Positions 25,006 to 33,619 of a stretch of 60,815 bases of DNA are shown piece after piece (the first letter of the stretch is position 1; every line of letters begins with the position of its first letter). The stretch covers positions 115,365-176,179 of the forward strand of contig CADCDA010000004.1 of NCBI GenBank assembly GCA_902800025.1, written 5' to 3'. The DNA is from an uncultured Erysipelotrichaceae bacterium (lineage in GTDB: Bacteria > Bacillota_I > Bacilli_A > RFN20 > CAG-826). The notes below the pieces were generated by a model. That model was not told where the DNA came from and did no database searches. It saw only the letters and a program-made list of their open reading frames with translations. The position numbers and the translations under genes are program-made.

Positions 25006-27363
25006 TTATTCTCTTTCCTTAACAGCCTCTGGGAGGTTCCATCTTTTCATGCTACTCATTGAAATAAAATGAGAGATAAGAAGGAATGCGAGTACAAGGA
25101 CAGCAGTTAAGATATACATCAACACTGAATGAGGGAATGGGAAGAACTGCTTAGGCACTGATAATCCATTTAATAATGTTTTAGATAATAAGATTCCTAC
25201 TGGAAGAGCTAAAACCATCGATAGGATATATTGAATTAAACTAATCACCAAATTAGACAAAGATATCGCTCTTCTTTGATAGCCTAATGTTCTAATTGTG
25301 GAGAAGGTTCTCTTTTGTTCTTTTAAGTTTGTTTGCATCATATTAAAGACAATCATAAAGCCTAAGACAATCGATACAACGTTAAGAACATAACTCGAAT
25401 ATGAAAAGGCGAGTAAGCGATCACTATATTCTTGTTTTATGACTTCACTATAAGCGATATAGGAAACGTGTTCATAATTCTTATATTTTTCAAAGAACGC
25501 TTTTGAAGATTTCACTCTAGCGAGTAATGAACCTCTTTCATTACTACTACTAGCGGAGTCAAAAGACATATAACTCACTTGATATAAGAACTGTTTTGAT
25601 ATCGCTTTTACTTCAACTGGGGAATCGTTAATAGTGATGATATCTCCAACACTCGCTTTTAATAAGTCGGCGTGATAATAACAAAGAATGATTCCATTAT
25701 CAGGAATAGTAATTACATCATCATAATCAGAAACAACTCGAATGAGGTTTTGATCATTATTTATTCCATTTATCAATATGGTTTCTTCAATATCATTAAA
25801 TTTAACAGTGGAAGGAAGATATTTGATTAATGTTTTATCAACGATATTATCGTCTCCATCAAAATAAGACTCTATATCCGCTTGAGTTGGTAAGTTATCA
25901 AAATATAATTGAACATCATAATTCATTCTTGTTTGGAATAATTGATTTACCATTGTCTTCTTTGATAGTTCAAGAGATAAAGCGACAAAGATCATCATTC
26001 CACTAGCGAGTAGACATATTCCTGAAAGGATATATCTTCTTAAGTTTCTTAATGCTTGAGAAATTGATATCTTCATTGTGATATGGGCATTTTTAAACAC
26101 TGTTCTCACTAAATAAGGAGTTTTATTATTTGTTGGAGGCAATGCTTTCATTGCTTCCACTGGTTTAACTTTTGATATTGATAAAGAGGCAAATAAGGAA
26201 GTAGAAACACAAACAAAGAGAATGGCCGCTAAAGCGATAAAGGCGACAGGAATATTTATTGATATTAGTAGTGGATATAGTTTTAACGCAGTTCCATAAG
26301 CGTAATTAGCGATTGCATTAATTCCTACTCCTATACCTACTCCAAATATCCAAGATATAAATGCGATAGCGATAGCGAGTAAAACAAAGATAAAAGCGAT
26401 ATCTCTTTTTCTTTCTCCTAACGCCCTTAAGATACCGATGTCTTTACGGCACTGTCTCACTATTTGAAACATAAATAAAGAAGTGACGAGTAAGACGATT
26501 AAATAAAAGGAAGCAGGAATAATAGAAGATATACGATCAATCGCTCTTAAAGCGGTTCGATATGTATCGATGACTTCTGAATCGTCATAAGTCGTAATAT
26601 AAGCGATGTTTTGTTTTAATTCTTTAACTTGTTCTTCGGTTAACTCTATCCCCGCCATTTTGGCGATTTGGACTAAGCGATCAAAAAACTGTGGGCCATC
26701 CATTTCTTTCCCATCAACAAAATCAATGAGTATCTCATTAAAGAAAAGATTACTGACATAAGAATTAAAGATAGCTTTAGGAAGGAATATATAAGCGAAG
26801 TCTCGAGATGAGCTGATGGAATATGGATCAGCTTTTACAATTGATGATTCTGCAGATACAAAAGTGGATGAGACTTCAAACTCTTGTTCTGTTCCATTAT
26901 TCATTTTTAATTTAATCTTATTACCGACATTTATCTTATTCGCATCAGCGAAATAATATTCCATTCTTAATCCAGTGTCGGTAAATTCACCACTAACAAG
27001 GTGGTGTTTTAATAACCCATTATCATCATAGGAAAAAATCTTACATGAATAAGATGTATCGTTATAGACAAACGTTGAATCATATGAAGCACGGAATTCA
27101 ACCTTTTTAGCGTTTATATATGTTTCAAAGTGATCAGGAAGATATGATAATAAATCATCTGATACTTCACTCACTGTTTGAATATATAAGTCTGGATAAT
27201 TAGTTTCAGTGACAAGATTATTGATTTCTTTATCTAATATGACATATGAACTTCTTAAACCTATTAAAATAGAACAACCAAAAGCTCCAACAAAAACGAC
27301 GCTTATAAGCATAAGCCAGAATCTTTTTAAATAAGGTAAAAGAAAAGTTCTTCCAAGTTTCAT
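25006..27363 (-). CDS. ABC transporter permease, FtsX/MacB type
   Basis: A 785-residue permease with an N-terminal helix, a large extracellular domain (~45-265), three helices around a cytoplasmic loop (~280-410), a second extracellular domain (~470-650) and three final helices. It contains two FtsX core regions, with CRKDIGILRALGERKRDI and FSTIRTLGYQRRAISL as coupling segments. This is the fused two-FtsX layout of Firmicutes exporters for lipids, peptides or antibiotics. It lies 4 nt after its ATPase. No two-component system is adjacent, unlike BceAB-type loci. Confidence 0.88.
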   Translation of the reverse strand: MKLGRTFLLPYLKRFWLMLISVVFVGAFGCSILIGLRSSYVILDKEINNLVTETNYPDLYIQTVSEVSDDLLSYLPDHFETYINAKKVEFRASYDSTFVYNDTSYSCKIFSYDDNGLLKHHLVSGEFTDTGLRMEYYFADANKINVGNKIKLKMNNGTEQEFEVSSTFVSAESSIVKADPYSISSSRDFAYIFLPKAIFNSYVSNLFFNEILIDFVDGKEMDGPQFFDRLVQIAKMAGIELTEEQVKELKQNIAYITTYDDSEVIDTYRTALRAIDRISSIIPASFYLIVLLVTSLFMFQIVRQCRKDIGILRALGERKRDIAFIFVLLAIAIAFISWIFGVGIGVGINAIANYAYGTALKLYPLLISINIPVAFIALAAILFVCVSTSLFASLSISKVKPVEAMKALPPTNNKTPYLVRTVFKNAHITMKISISQALRNLRRYILSGICLLASGMMIFVALSLELSKKTMVNQLFQTRMNYDVQLYFDNLPTQADIESYFDGDDNIVDKTLIKYLPSTVKFNDIEETILINGINNDQNLIRVVSDYDDVITIPDNGIILCYYHADLLKASVGDIITINDSPVEVKAISKQFLYQVSYMSFDSASSSNERGSLLARVKSSKAFFEKYKNYEHVSYIAYSEVIKQEYSDRLLAFSYSSYVLNVVSIVLGFMIVFNMMQTNLKEQKRTFSTIRTLGYQRRAISLSNLVISLIQYILSMVLALPVGILLSKTLLNGLSVPKQFFPFPHSVLMYILTAVLVLAFLLISHFISMSSMKRWNLPEAVKERE

Positions 27364-27367
27364 ATAT

Positions 27368-28078
27368 TTACCATTCGATATCGGAAGCGTTTAAAGGATG
27401 TTCATTTATTCTTTCTTTAACGATTTGTCCGTTTTTTAAAGTGATGACACGATCCGCCATTTCGGCGATTTGAGTGGTATGAGTAACAATGACCATCGTT
27501 TGACCTTTTTCTCTTACGATATCTTGTAGGAGTTGAAGGATGGTTCGGCCAGTTTTATCATCAAGAGCGCCAGTAGGTTCATCACAAAGGATGATATCTG
27601 CTTCTTTCACTAAAGCGCGAGCGATGGACACTCTTTGTTGCTCTCCTCCTGACATTTGAGATGGGTAGTGGTTATACCTATCTTTTCCTAAACCAACTAG
27701 TTCTAGTGTTTTTTCTGCTTTATGTTCCTTATCTTTTCCTGGGATTGATAATCTAACATTTTCTAAAGCAGTTAAATCGGGTAAGAGATTATAGAATTGG
27801 AAAATAAATCCGATTTTTTCTTTACGGAAATTGGTGAGTTCACGGTCTTTGAAGTGAGTAATATCAGTGTCAGAAAATAATACTTGTCCAGAAGTAGGGG
27901 AGTCCATTCCTCCAATGATGTTTAATAATGTCGATTTACCACATCCTGAATTACCGAGTAAGACAAGCATTTCACCTTTATAAATATCAAAAGAGATTCC
28001 ATCAAGCGCTTTAACTTGGGATTCGTCTTTTCCGTAATACTTTTTCAGGTCTTTTATTTTTAAGATTGCTTCTTTCAT
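27368..28078 (-). CDS. ABC transporter ATPase, MacB/LolD type
   Basis: A 236-residue ATP-binding subunit with Walker [14 protein letters not shown]-loop [16 protein letters not shown], signature [15 protein letters not shown], Walker [12 protein letters not shown] and the switch His in VIVTHTTQ. The ENV motif and ~230-residue length are typical of the MacB/LolD branch. AGAAGGTG precedes the ATG, with TATAAT further upstream. It pairs with the large permease to form a mechanotransmission-type exporter. Confidence 0.94.
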   Translation of the reverse strand: MKEAILKIKDLKKYYGKDESQVKALDGISFDIYKGEMLVLLGNSGCGKSTLLNIIGGMDSPTSGQVLFSDTDITHFKDRELTNFRKEKIGFIFQFYNLLPDLTALENVRLSIPGKDKEHKAEKTLELVGLGKDRYNHYPSQMSGGEQQRVSIARALVKEADIILCDEPTGALDDKTGRTILQLLQDIVREKGQTMVIVTHTTQIAEMADRVITLKNGQIVKERINEHPLNASDIEW

Positions 28079-28271
28079 ATGAACACACCTTCTATTACTA
28101 GTTAATATTATACGAATATTATTTTTCTTTTATAACCACTTAAACAAAAGTGGTTTGAACAACAAATGAAATAAGTTTAGATGTGTTCTATTAAATATTT
28201 ATTATTCTGTGTGGCGTACTTACTTTGATATTTGTCATAGTGTTTTCTATGTGTGGCACTTTTGTGACAAC

Positions 28272-28289
28272 TGGAATGATAACATTCCA
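28272..28289. promoter_or_regulatory. 7-bp inverted repeat upstream of secreted protein gene
   Basis: TGGAATG-ATAA-CATTCCA, a perfect dyad 28 bp before ATG 28317, in the divergent interval with the ABC ATPase gene. The compact size suggests an operator; no regulator is known. Confidence 0.4.
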
Positions 28290-28316
28290 CCAATTACTAT
28301 TAAGGGAGTTATTAAT

Positions 28317-28961
28317 ATGATAGCAAAAAAAGCATTACTTACAGCTATGATGGTCACAACAACGATTACACTTATGGGTGTTGCCACTATTTCAGCGTTA
28401 TCTGGAAACGATAATAGACAAATCCAAGGTCTTGCCAATCCTGATCCTAGTGGAGCTCATACCGATAGAGTGTTAATTGTCACAGATTTTGTACAACAAG
28501 GCTTATGGTATAAAGAAAAAGGCGGTGCAGCACAGTACTTTAATTCTATGATTGCTTTTGAACTTCAAAACAAAGGTGGATATGGAATATTAAGATGCAA
28601 TGAAATCGTCACTAACATTGCAGATGGTTTATTTGAATATGTTGGTGGGGCCTCCTCACAATTATCTTTAAAATATAGAGAAACGCATTTTGATAATACA
28701 GAATGGTTTTTCGACTCAGGATGCAATAATAAGATAGCAGTATTTCCGTTCGATGGAAGTCCAACTAAAGTTGAAATCATTATGGGTGGAAGAACAACTG
28801 GTGAGCTTGAGCAAGGTTTCCCTTCTCACTTATCACGAAGCGGAAACGTTTATACTTTATCTGATTTAGGAAGCAGTATAGCGTCCACATTAAGCCCAAC
28901 CGAAGCAACTAGAGGCAAGAACTTCCATATCGAATCAATTAAGTATTACTATAATTGTTAA
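28317..28961 (+). CDS. Secreted protein of unknown function
   Basis: A 214-residue precursor with a Sec signal peptide (basic MIAKK, hydrophobic to ~27, cleavage near ISALS). The mature part has two Cys, in LRCNEIV and DSGCNNK, plus a C-terminal Cys as the penultimate feature (YYYNC). AAGGGAG lies eight bases upstream. It has no lipobox and no wall-anchor motif, so it is probably released. I recognise no family. A terminator follows. Confidence 0.72.
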   Translation: MIAKKALLTAMMVTTTITLMGVATISALSGNDNRQIQGLANPDPSGAHTDRVLIVTDFVQQGLWYKEKGGAAQYFNSMIAFELQNKGGYGILRCNEIVTNIADGLFEYVGGASSQLSLKYRETHFDNTEWFFDSGCNNKIAVFPFDGSPTKVEIIMGGRTTGELEQGFPSHLSRSGNVYTLSDLGSSIASTLSPTEATRGKNFHIESIKYYYNC

Positions 28962-28976
28962 TTACAACAAACAAGA

Positions 28977-29004
28977 AAAAGAGCACGAATTGTCGTGCTT
29001 TTTT
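28977..29004 (+). terminator. Intrinsic terminator after the secreted protein gene
   Basis: AGCACGA-N4-TCGTGCT stem followed by T5, with an A-run upstream. Confidence 0.92.
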
Positions 29005-29040
29005 AGACCGAGAAAGACTTATTGTATTACTCTGCAATAT

Positions 29041-29136
29041 ATAAATACTATTTAGTATTAAGCAGTTAAACATATTCCCTGTTGCGGCACACGAGTCTCG
29101 GTTACTTAGATAATGTTATCTAAGTAAAAATGCTTA
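29041..29136 (-). ncRNA. Candidate structured RNA element, copy A
   Basis: Read on the minus strand: P1 5' TAAGCA (29136-29131), a perfect 12-bp hairpin (29127-29102), block AACCGAGAC (29103-29095), variable segment, block CAGGGAATA (29081-29073), P1 3' TGCTTA (29064-29059), then a 7-bp hairpin AATACTA/TAGTATT and TTTAT. The same order and sequence blocks occur at 44.1 and 48.5 kb. Orientation is inferred from those copies; the opposite strand also ends in a terminator at 29142-29166. I do not recognise a known RNA family. Confidence 0.45.
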
Positions 29137-29141
29137 TTTTT

Positions 29142-29166
29142 GGAGTCAAAACGGCTCCTTTTTCTT
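29142..29166 (+). terminator. Intrinsic terminator in the 29-kb intergenic region
   Basis: GGAGTC-AAAAC-GGCTCC (one G-U) followed by T5 on the + strand. It could end a + strand transcript covering copy A of the repeated element. Confidence 0.75.
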
Positions 29167-29325
29167 ATGTTTTATGTCTAGCTAACCGTTGCTCGTTTTG
29201 AGTATTGATGGCTGAACCAGATTAGATATAAGGGACACCTGATTAAGGGTGATGAGGGAACATATATTATATATTTATATATAAGGATATAGGCCGCCAT
29301 AAATATTTTGATGATGAAGCAAGAG
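29167..29325. other. Intergenic stretch without a gene, 29.17-29.33 kb
   Basis: No supported coding region. It carries a GAACCAGA...GAGGGAACATAT string (about 29213-29265) that weakly echoes the blocks of the repeated RNA element, and short AT palindromes (TATATATTATATATTTATATATA-like). Nothing further is supported. Confidence 0.4.
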
Positions 29326-29334
29326 TGATATAAT
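29326..29334 (+). promoter_or_regulatory. Extended -10 promoter of the MATE leader
   Basis: TGATATAAT, with TTTTGA 17 nt upstream of TATAAT; predicted start near 29341, giving a 110-nt leader. Confidence 0.6.
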
Positions 29335-29340
29335 AAAGAT

Positions 29341-29452
29341 GCATAAAAATTATTAGCCTTGGATGTCAACTTCGGTTTTCTCCGATCGTTGTTGCCGTCA
29401 TCCGATGACAGGATTGCTTCTAATTTTTGTGGCAGAAATGGAGGCTTTTTTC
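29341..29452 (+). promoter_or_regulatory. Structured 5' leader of the MATE gene
   Basis: AAAAATTA (29345-29352) can pair with TAATTTTT (29421-29428) as a closing stem around GGATG/CATCC, CAAC/GTTG and TCGG/CCGA helices. AGCCT (29355-29359) can alternatively pair with AGGCT (29442-29446), which is followed by T6 and overlaps the GGAGG ribosome site. The layout is that of a riboswitch or attenuator; I do not recognise the class. Confidence 0.45.
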
Positions 29453-30769
29453 ATGAAAGAAAAAGTAAAACTCTGGTGGAACAACTTTAAGAAGTTCGAC
29501 TGGAAAATGTATCTCGCACTTTGTTTATTAGCTTTAGTGCCAGCGATATATCAAACAATAATTACAAAGCTAATTACTTCAACAACAAGTCCAGGCAGTT
29601 TAGATATTGTCGGGCAAATGGAATGGTTTGATCTCATAAATGAAACCATCTGCGCTTTCTTGATTGTGCCAATGTATTCGGTGCTCAGCAAAGCTCATAA
29701 AAAAGAAAACTTTAATCAAGTAGTATTTAAATTAGGAATCATAGTGGTGGGCCTATATGCGCTGTTCAATATAGGTACTTTCTTCTATGGAATTAGCATT
29801 GTTGCTTATATGAATCCAAATGAGATTGATATAGCAGCAGCTTATAGATATCTTTCTCTAGAAACAATCGCATTCATGATTGGAATTATCTATAGCTATG
29901 TAAGCGTGGTCTTTTTGGTTATTGATAAGCCAAAATACATGTATGCATTTTTAGTAGCAAGAATCTTACTTAGCTTATTATCGGATTTAGCATTAGTTCC
30001 AGGTATGGGAATTGATGGTATTGCGGTGGGTAACATCATCGCTAATTCAATAATGGGTGTTCTAGGCGTTCTCTTATTAATTTATGAGAAAGCATTGAGA
30101 CCTGGAAAATTTAACAAAGAAGATTTGCCACACTTAAAAGATTGGGGACGTGTAGGCTTATTCGCTGGTGGTCAACAATTTTTAGACAACATCATTTATG
30201 CACTAATGATTGTTAGAATGGTCAATGCTGTTAGCGAATCTGGAAACTATTGGGTAGCTAATAACTTCATTTGGGGTTGGTTATTAATTCCGATTACTTG
30301 TCTCAGTGAAATCATTAGAAAAGATGCTGGTGCAGATGGATACAAACTCAAACAAATTAATTATTATTCAATTACCATCTTTGCGTTAATTGTCTGGTTT
30401 AGCTTAATTCCTACATATAATTGGTTCTTTGGAACAGTAGAAGGATTAGATAATCCAGCAAGAATATTTGAAATAGTAGTGAAGAACTTAGGTTTCTATG
30501 TTGCGTATGCTTTATCTCAAATACCAGATGCGATATTCGTTGGCATGGGTAAAACTAAGTACAATGCGATCAACTCGTTAATTTGCAACATTGGTTACTA
30601 CGGCCTCTGGTTTATTCTTTATCAAACCAAAGCTGTCACCATGAGTATGGATATGATTATTGTAATGTTCGGTGTTGGTAATATTGTTCACTGGGCAGTG
30701 TCGCTTATTGAAGAAAAGATTTTCTTAAAAAGAGAATTGAAGAAACTAGAAACAACATCTAAAGCTTAA
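29453..30769 (+). CDS. MATE-family multidrug/metabolite exporter
   Basis: A 438-residue membrane protein with about twelve helices in the 6+6 layout of MATE exporters. It has the typical PGMGIDGIAVGNIIANSIMG segment after the sixth helix and the start EKVKLWWNNFKKFDWKM as an amphipathic cytoplasmic lead-in. GGAGG lies eight bases upstream of ATG 29453; earlier in-frame starts fall inside the structured leader. MATE proteins use H+ or Na+ gradients to export organic cations. The substrate is unknown, but a structured leader suggests ligand control. Confidence 0.82.
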   Translation: MKEKVKLWWNNFKKFDWKMYLALCLLALVPAIYQTIITKLITSTTSPGSLDIVGQMEWFDLINETICAFLIVPMYSVLSKAHKKENFNQVVFKLGIIVVGLYALFNIGTFFYGISIVAYMNPNEIDIAAAYRYLSLETIAFMIGIIYSYVSVVFLVIDKPKYMYAFLVARILLSLLSDLALVPGMGIDGIAVGNIIANSIMGVLGVLLLIYEKALRPGKFNKEDLPHLKDWGRVGLFAGGQQFLDNIIYALMIVRMVNAVSESGNYWVANNFIWGWLLIPITCLSEIIRKDAGADGYKLKQINYYSITIFALIVWFSLIPTYNWFFGTVEGLDNPARIFEIVVKNLGFYVAYALSQIPDAIFVGMGKTKYNAINSLICNIGYYGLWFILYQTKAVTMSMDMIIVMFGVGNIVHWAVSLIEEKIFLKRELKKLETTSKA

Positions 30770-30778
30770 TAATATAAA

Positions 30779-30863
30779 CCTCCATCAAGGAGAAGGTGGA
30801 GGTATTAACTAAACAATTGAGCCTGCAATTCTTTATGAAACAATAGGGAAATGCAGGTTTTTT
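30779..30863 (+). terminator. Hairpin and intrinsic terminator after MATE gene
   Basis: First ACCTCCA/TGGAGGT (30778-30803) without T-run, then CCTGCA (30822-30827)/TGCAGG (30852-30857) followed by T6. The second ends the MATE transcript and abuts the convergent recombinase stop. Confidence 0.7.
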
Positions 30864-32598
30864 ATACAATTACGACTTTATAGTGAAGTTTGAATGTTTT
30901 TCTAAGCCCTTTACATTTGGTGATGCCTTTATAAATTGGTTCTCTTTCAGCTACTTCTTTTCTCTTTTGCCTAAGCGTTTCTAAAGGCATAGTGTGGGAA
31001 GCATTGATTGTGAAGACAACTTCATTTCTTCCTAGAACAATAATTCGATAAAGGAATACATCCAGTATGTCTTTGTTAATCATTTCAGGTGTAACTTTGT
31101 TTTCTGCTATAAGTGATTGAATCTTTTTGTACCTGGAAGCGATGTCTATCTCGTTCCCTTCTTTTTCTTGTAAAGCCTCAATCTCTTTCCCTAATAGCTT
31201 GTATTCATTGCATGCTTTAAGATATTGCTCGTCAAACAAAGCCTTCATATTTATATCTTCAGCATTAGCTCTTTCTTCCATTAAGAGGCTGATGGTGTTT
31301 TCTAGTTCTTCCTTCCTTTTTTCTTTGTCCTGGATAATAGGAGTGGTGCTTCTTTCTTTTTCAAAGACTGTAGTCATAATCTTTTGTATCTTCTCAAAGA
31401 CTTTACTTTTAGAAAGGAACAATTCATTAATAACATCCGCACAAGCTTTTAAGAGAATGTCTTCTCCAATTGGTTTCGCTGAGCATCTTTCCTTATCCTT
31501 TGGTTCGATATAGCCGTTACATTGATAGACAATTCTTGGAACTTTATAGCCCGCTGTCCACTGTCTTCTTTTGTAAGTCTGCCCACAGTCATAGCAGATG
31601 AGCATGCCACTTAATGGATATAAGGTATTGTATTTATTCAAGTCTCTATTCGCGCCAATCATTCTTAAGGATTGAGTCTTAATTCTTTCTTGAACTCGGT
31701 CCCACATGACGGGATCAATAATTGGTTCATGGGAATTAGTTACATAGTAAGAAGGAACCTGACCTTTGTTCTTTACCGCTTTATGTGTCAAATAATCAAC
31801 GGTAAATGTTTTTTGAAGTAACAAGTCACCTTTGTATTTTTCGTTCCTTAAAATGCTTTGCAATGTACTTAAATGCCAATATGTGTTTCCAGTGATGGTT
31901 TTATAGCCACGTCTTATCAATTCTCTTCTGATTTCAAAGATGCCGCAGCCCTGGTCATACATGGTATAAATGAGTTTAACTATCTCAGCTTCTTCTGGAA
32001 CAATGACCAACGTATCATTCTCACCTTTTGTGTATCCCAAGAAGCGAGAAGTGGTGATGATTGCCTTGCCTTCTTTCATCATCTTTTGGAATGTCCATTT
32101 AACGTTTTCTGATATGTGTCGGCTTTCTTCTTGCGCCATAGAACTGATGATGGAAAGCATGAATTCTGTTTTCTCATCGAAAGTGGACATCCTTTCGTTA
32201 TCAAAATAAACTTCAACACCTATAGCTTTTAGCTCTCTGATTGTTTGGATAGTAAGAACTGTGTTTCTGGCGAACCTGGAGATAGATTTACAAAGGATCA
32301 AGTCGATCTTTCCTGCTTTTGCATCTTCAATCATTTGATTAAAGCCATCTCTATTTTTAGCGGAAGTACCTGAGATACCTTCATCAGAATAGATTTTCAC
32401 TAACTGGTACTGTGGATTCTCCAGAATTCTTTTTGTCCACTCTTCAACTTGGTTATCAAAAGAAGTGGATTGTTCTTCAGAGTCAGTGCTAACTCTACAG
32501 TACGCCGCAGTTCTTTTGATGATACTTAAATCATCCTTCATGTCTGTTAAAGAACGAAGCGGTCTAGTTGGTGCGATTGTTGTAACTACTTTATTCAT
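30862..32598 (-). CDS. Large serine recombinase
   Basis: A 578-residue site-specific recombinase. The N-terminal resolvase domain has the catalytic Ser in AAYCRVSTDS (Ser37) and ISRFARN with the catalytic arginines. A recombinase domain follows (LGYTKGENDTLVIVPEEAEIV... GNTYWHLSTLQSILRNEKYKGD), then a zinc ribbon (CYDCG...C...C), a coiled coil and a basic tail. This is the TnpX/CcrA/phiC31 group, which integrates or excises mobile elements, and it is apparently intact. GGAGG precedes the ATG, and a 53-residue gene lies just upstream. No conjugation or phage structural genes are in the window, so the mobilised element is probably a genomic island or a decayed one. Confidence 0.92.
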   Translation of the reverse strand: MNKVVTTIAPTRPLRSLTDMKDDLSIIKRTAAYCRVSTDSEEQSTSFDNQVEEWTKRILENPQYQLVKIYSDEGISGTSAKNRDGFNQMIEDAKAGKIDLILCKSISRFARNTVLTIQTIRELKAIGVEVYFDNERMSTFDEKTEFMLSIISSMAQEESRHISENVKWTFQKMMKEGKAIITTSRFLGYTKGENDTLVIVPEEAEIVKLIYTMYDQGCGIFEIRRELIRRGYKTITGNTYWHLSTLQSILRNEKYKGDLLLQKTFTVDYLTHKAVKNKGQVPSYYVTNSHEPIIDPVMWDRVQERIKTQSLRMIGANRDLNKYNTLYPLSGMLICYDCGQTYKRRQWTAGYKVPRIVYQCNGYIEPKDKERCSAKPIGEDILLKACADVINELFLSKSKVFEKIQKIMTTVFEKERSTTPIIQDKEKRKEELENTISLLMEERANAEDINMKALFDEQYLKACNEYKLLGKEIEALQEKEGNEIDIASRYKKIQSLIAENKVTPEMINKDILDVFLYRIIVLGRNEVVFTINASHTMPLETLRQKRKEVAEREPIYKGITKCKGLRKTFKLHYKVVIV

Positions 32599-32629
32599 TT
32601 ATGAATAACCTCCTACACATATACATCCA

Positions 32630-32791
32630 TTAATTTGAATTACTATCAACCAATACATGACTTTTTCGCACCTCTTGTCGTATTGCTGATATCTCATTAG
32701 GAGTAAGAAGCTTTTGCTTATACAGATAAGAGAAGAACGCTTGTATAAAAGCTAGTTCAATTTGCTTAGTGAGAATCTTTAAATCTTCCAT
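32630..32791 (-). CDS. Small protein upstream of the serine recombinase
   Basis: A 53-residue protein (starts MEDLKILTKQ, ends VLVDSNSN) with GGAGG eight bases before ATG 32791. It lies 31 nt upstream of the recombinase in the same direction, so it is probably co-transcribed. The sequence is helical, and its middle (YKQKLLTPNEISAIRQEV) looks like the short helical-hairpin proteins often found with large serine recombinases, similar in pattern to SHOCT-like tails. A recombination directionality or accessory role is possible but unproven. Confidence 0.65.
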   Translation of the reverse strand: MEDLKILTKQIELAFIQAFFSYLYKQKLLTPNEISAIRQEVRKSHVLVDSNSN

Positions 32792-33619
32792 GACATACCT
32801 CCGATTGTTATGAGCGGGTTGCTCACCTTACGGAGAAGGAGTGGAGATTTGTAAACCCAATTAAAATCAAAAAAATCAATAAGCGCACGTATATAGATAC
32901 CCTCCCCTTCCATGAATCACTATATTTATTTGAGGTAGCGGGGGCTGGACTTTAAAAATGTGCGGCCTAGAATTTTTAAGATTTTGAAAATAGACATTTT
33001 GAGAAACGTTTTATTGGTGGAATGGATAATTCCTCGTCATGAGGTATTTTGTGGCTTCCAGGTATCTTAAAATGTCATTAAAGTGAATCGCGCGAATCGG
33101 GAGGCGGAGAGGGTAAGGGAAATATTTTATAAATATTTATTTCCCTTCCCTCTACCTCCCTTATTTCCCTCACGAAAATAGCCGCTAAAAATAAGCGATA
33201 AAAGGCATGGATAGAAGTGGTAATTTTGGAACTATTTAAAACAAGGGGGTGGTTAAATCTCTACAGCAACCAATATCAAAATCGGCCTGGGGTTTCGCGT
33301 GAAAAATCTGGAAATCAAAGAGGGTATTAACCCAAAAATCAAACATCTACCCTTATATCTATGATATATAATTTGCTATTTGCACCTTTTTTGTTTGAAA
33401 AAAGATAAAAAAAGTTATTGCCTTTGCTTTATTCTTTGAAAAAAGTTAGGACTATTTATATATAGATCACTAGTCACTTGATAAAAATGTCTTTTTAATA
33501 GACGATTAATACACAAGGCACTAGCGTTTTGCATTGAATTATCTATTGAGTGCTCAATTAAAAAGACAAAAAAGTAAATTTAGACTGTAATTAAAAAATA
33601 AAAATAGTAAACTGTATGT
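32792..33619. other. Intergenic region between recombinase and defence operon
   Basis: About 830 bp with no convincing gene. It holds a long imperfect hairpin (33099-33160), CCTC/GAGG dyads near 33030, two copies of TTTGAAAAAAG about 50 bp apart (around 33395 and 33445), and AT-rich sequence before the methyltransferase ATG with a TAAACT -10-like element. As the region next to a serine recombinase it is the natural place for an attachment or resolution site. Confidence 0.5.
33099..33160. repeat. 62-bp imperfect inverted repeat
   Basis: GGGAGG/CCTCCC, AGAGGG/CCCTCT and AGGGAAATA/TATTTCCCT pair as a 21-bp stem with small bulges around a 13-nt AT loop. There is no T-run, so a DNA-level role (recombination site) or a boundary hairpin is as likely as RNA. 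Confidence 0.6.

Noticed and set aside
29176-29265. Possible TPP riboswitch upstream of the MATE gene
   Set aside because: GGCTGA, ACCTGAT and AGGGAA occur in order, but the 5' GGGG-GC block and the CTGG/CCAG helix are absent and the spacing between the last two blocks is too short. It may be chance or a relic.
29178-29369. 63-residue minus-strand protein upstream of the MATE gene
   Set aside because: No ribosome site, and it overlaps the MATE promoter and leader; composition follows the AT-rich DNA.
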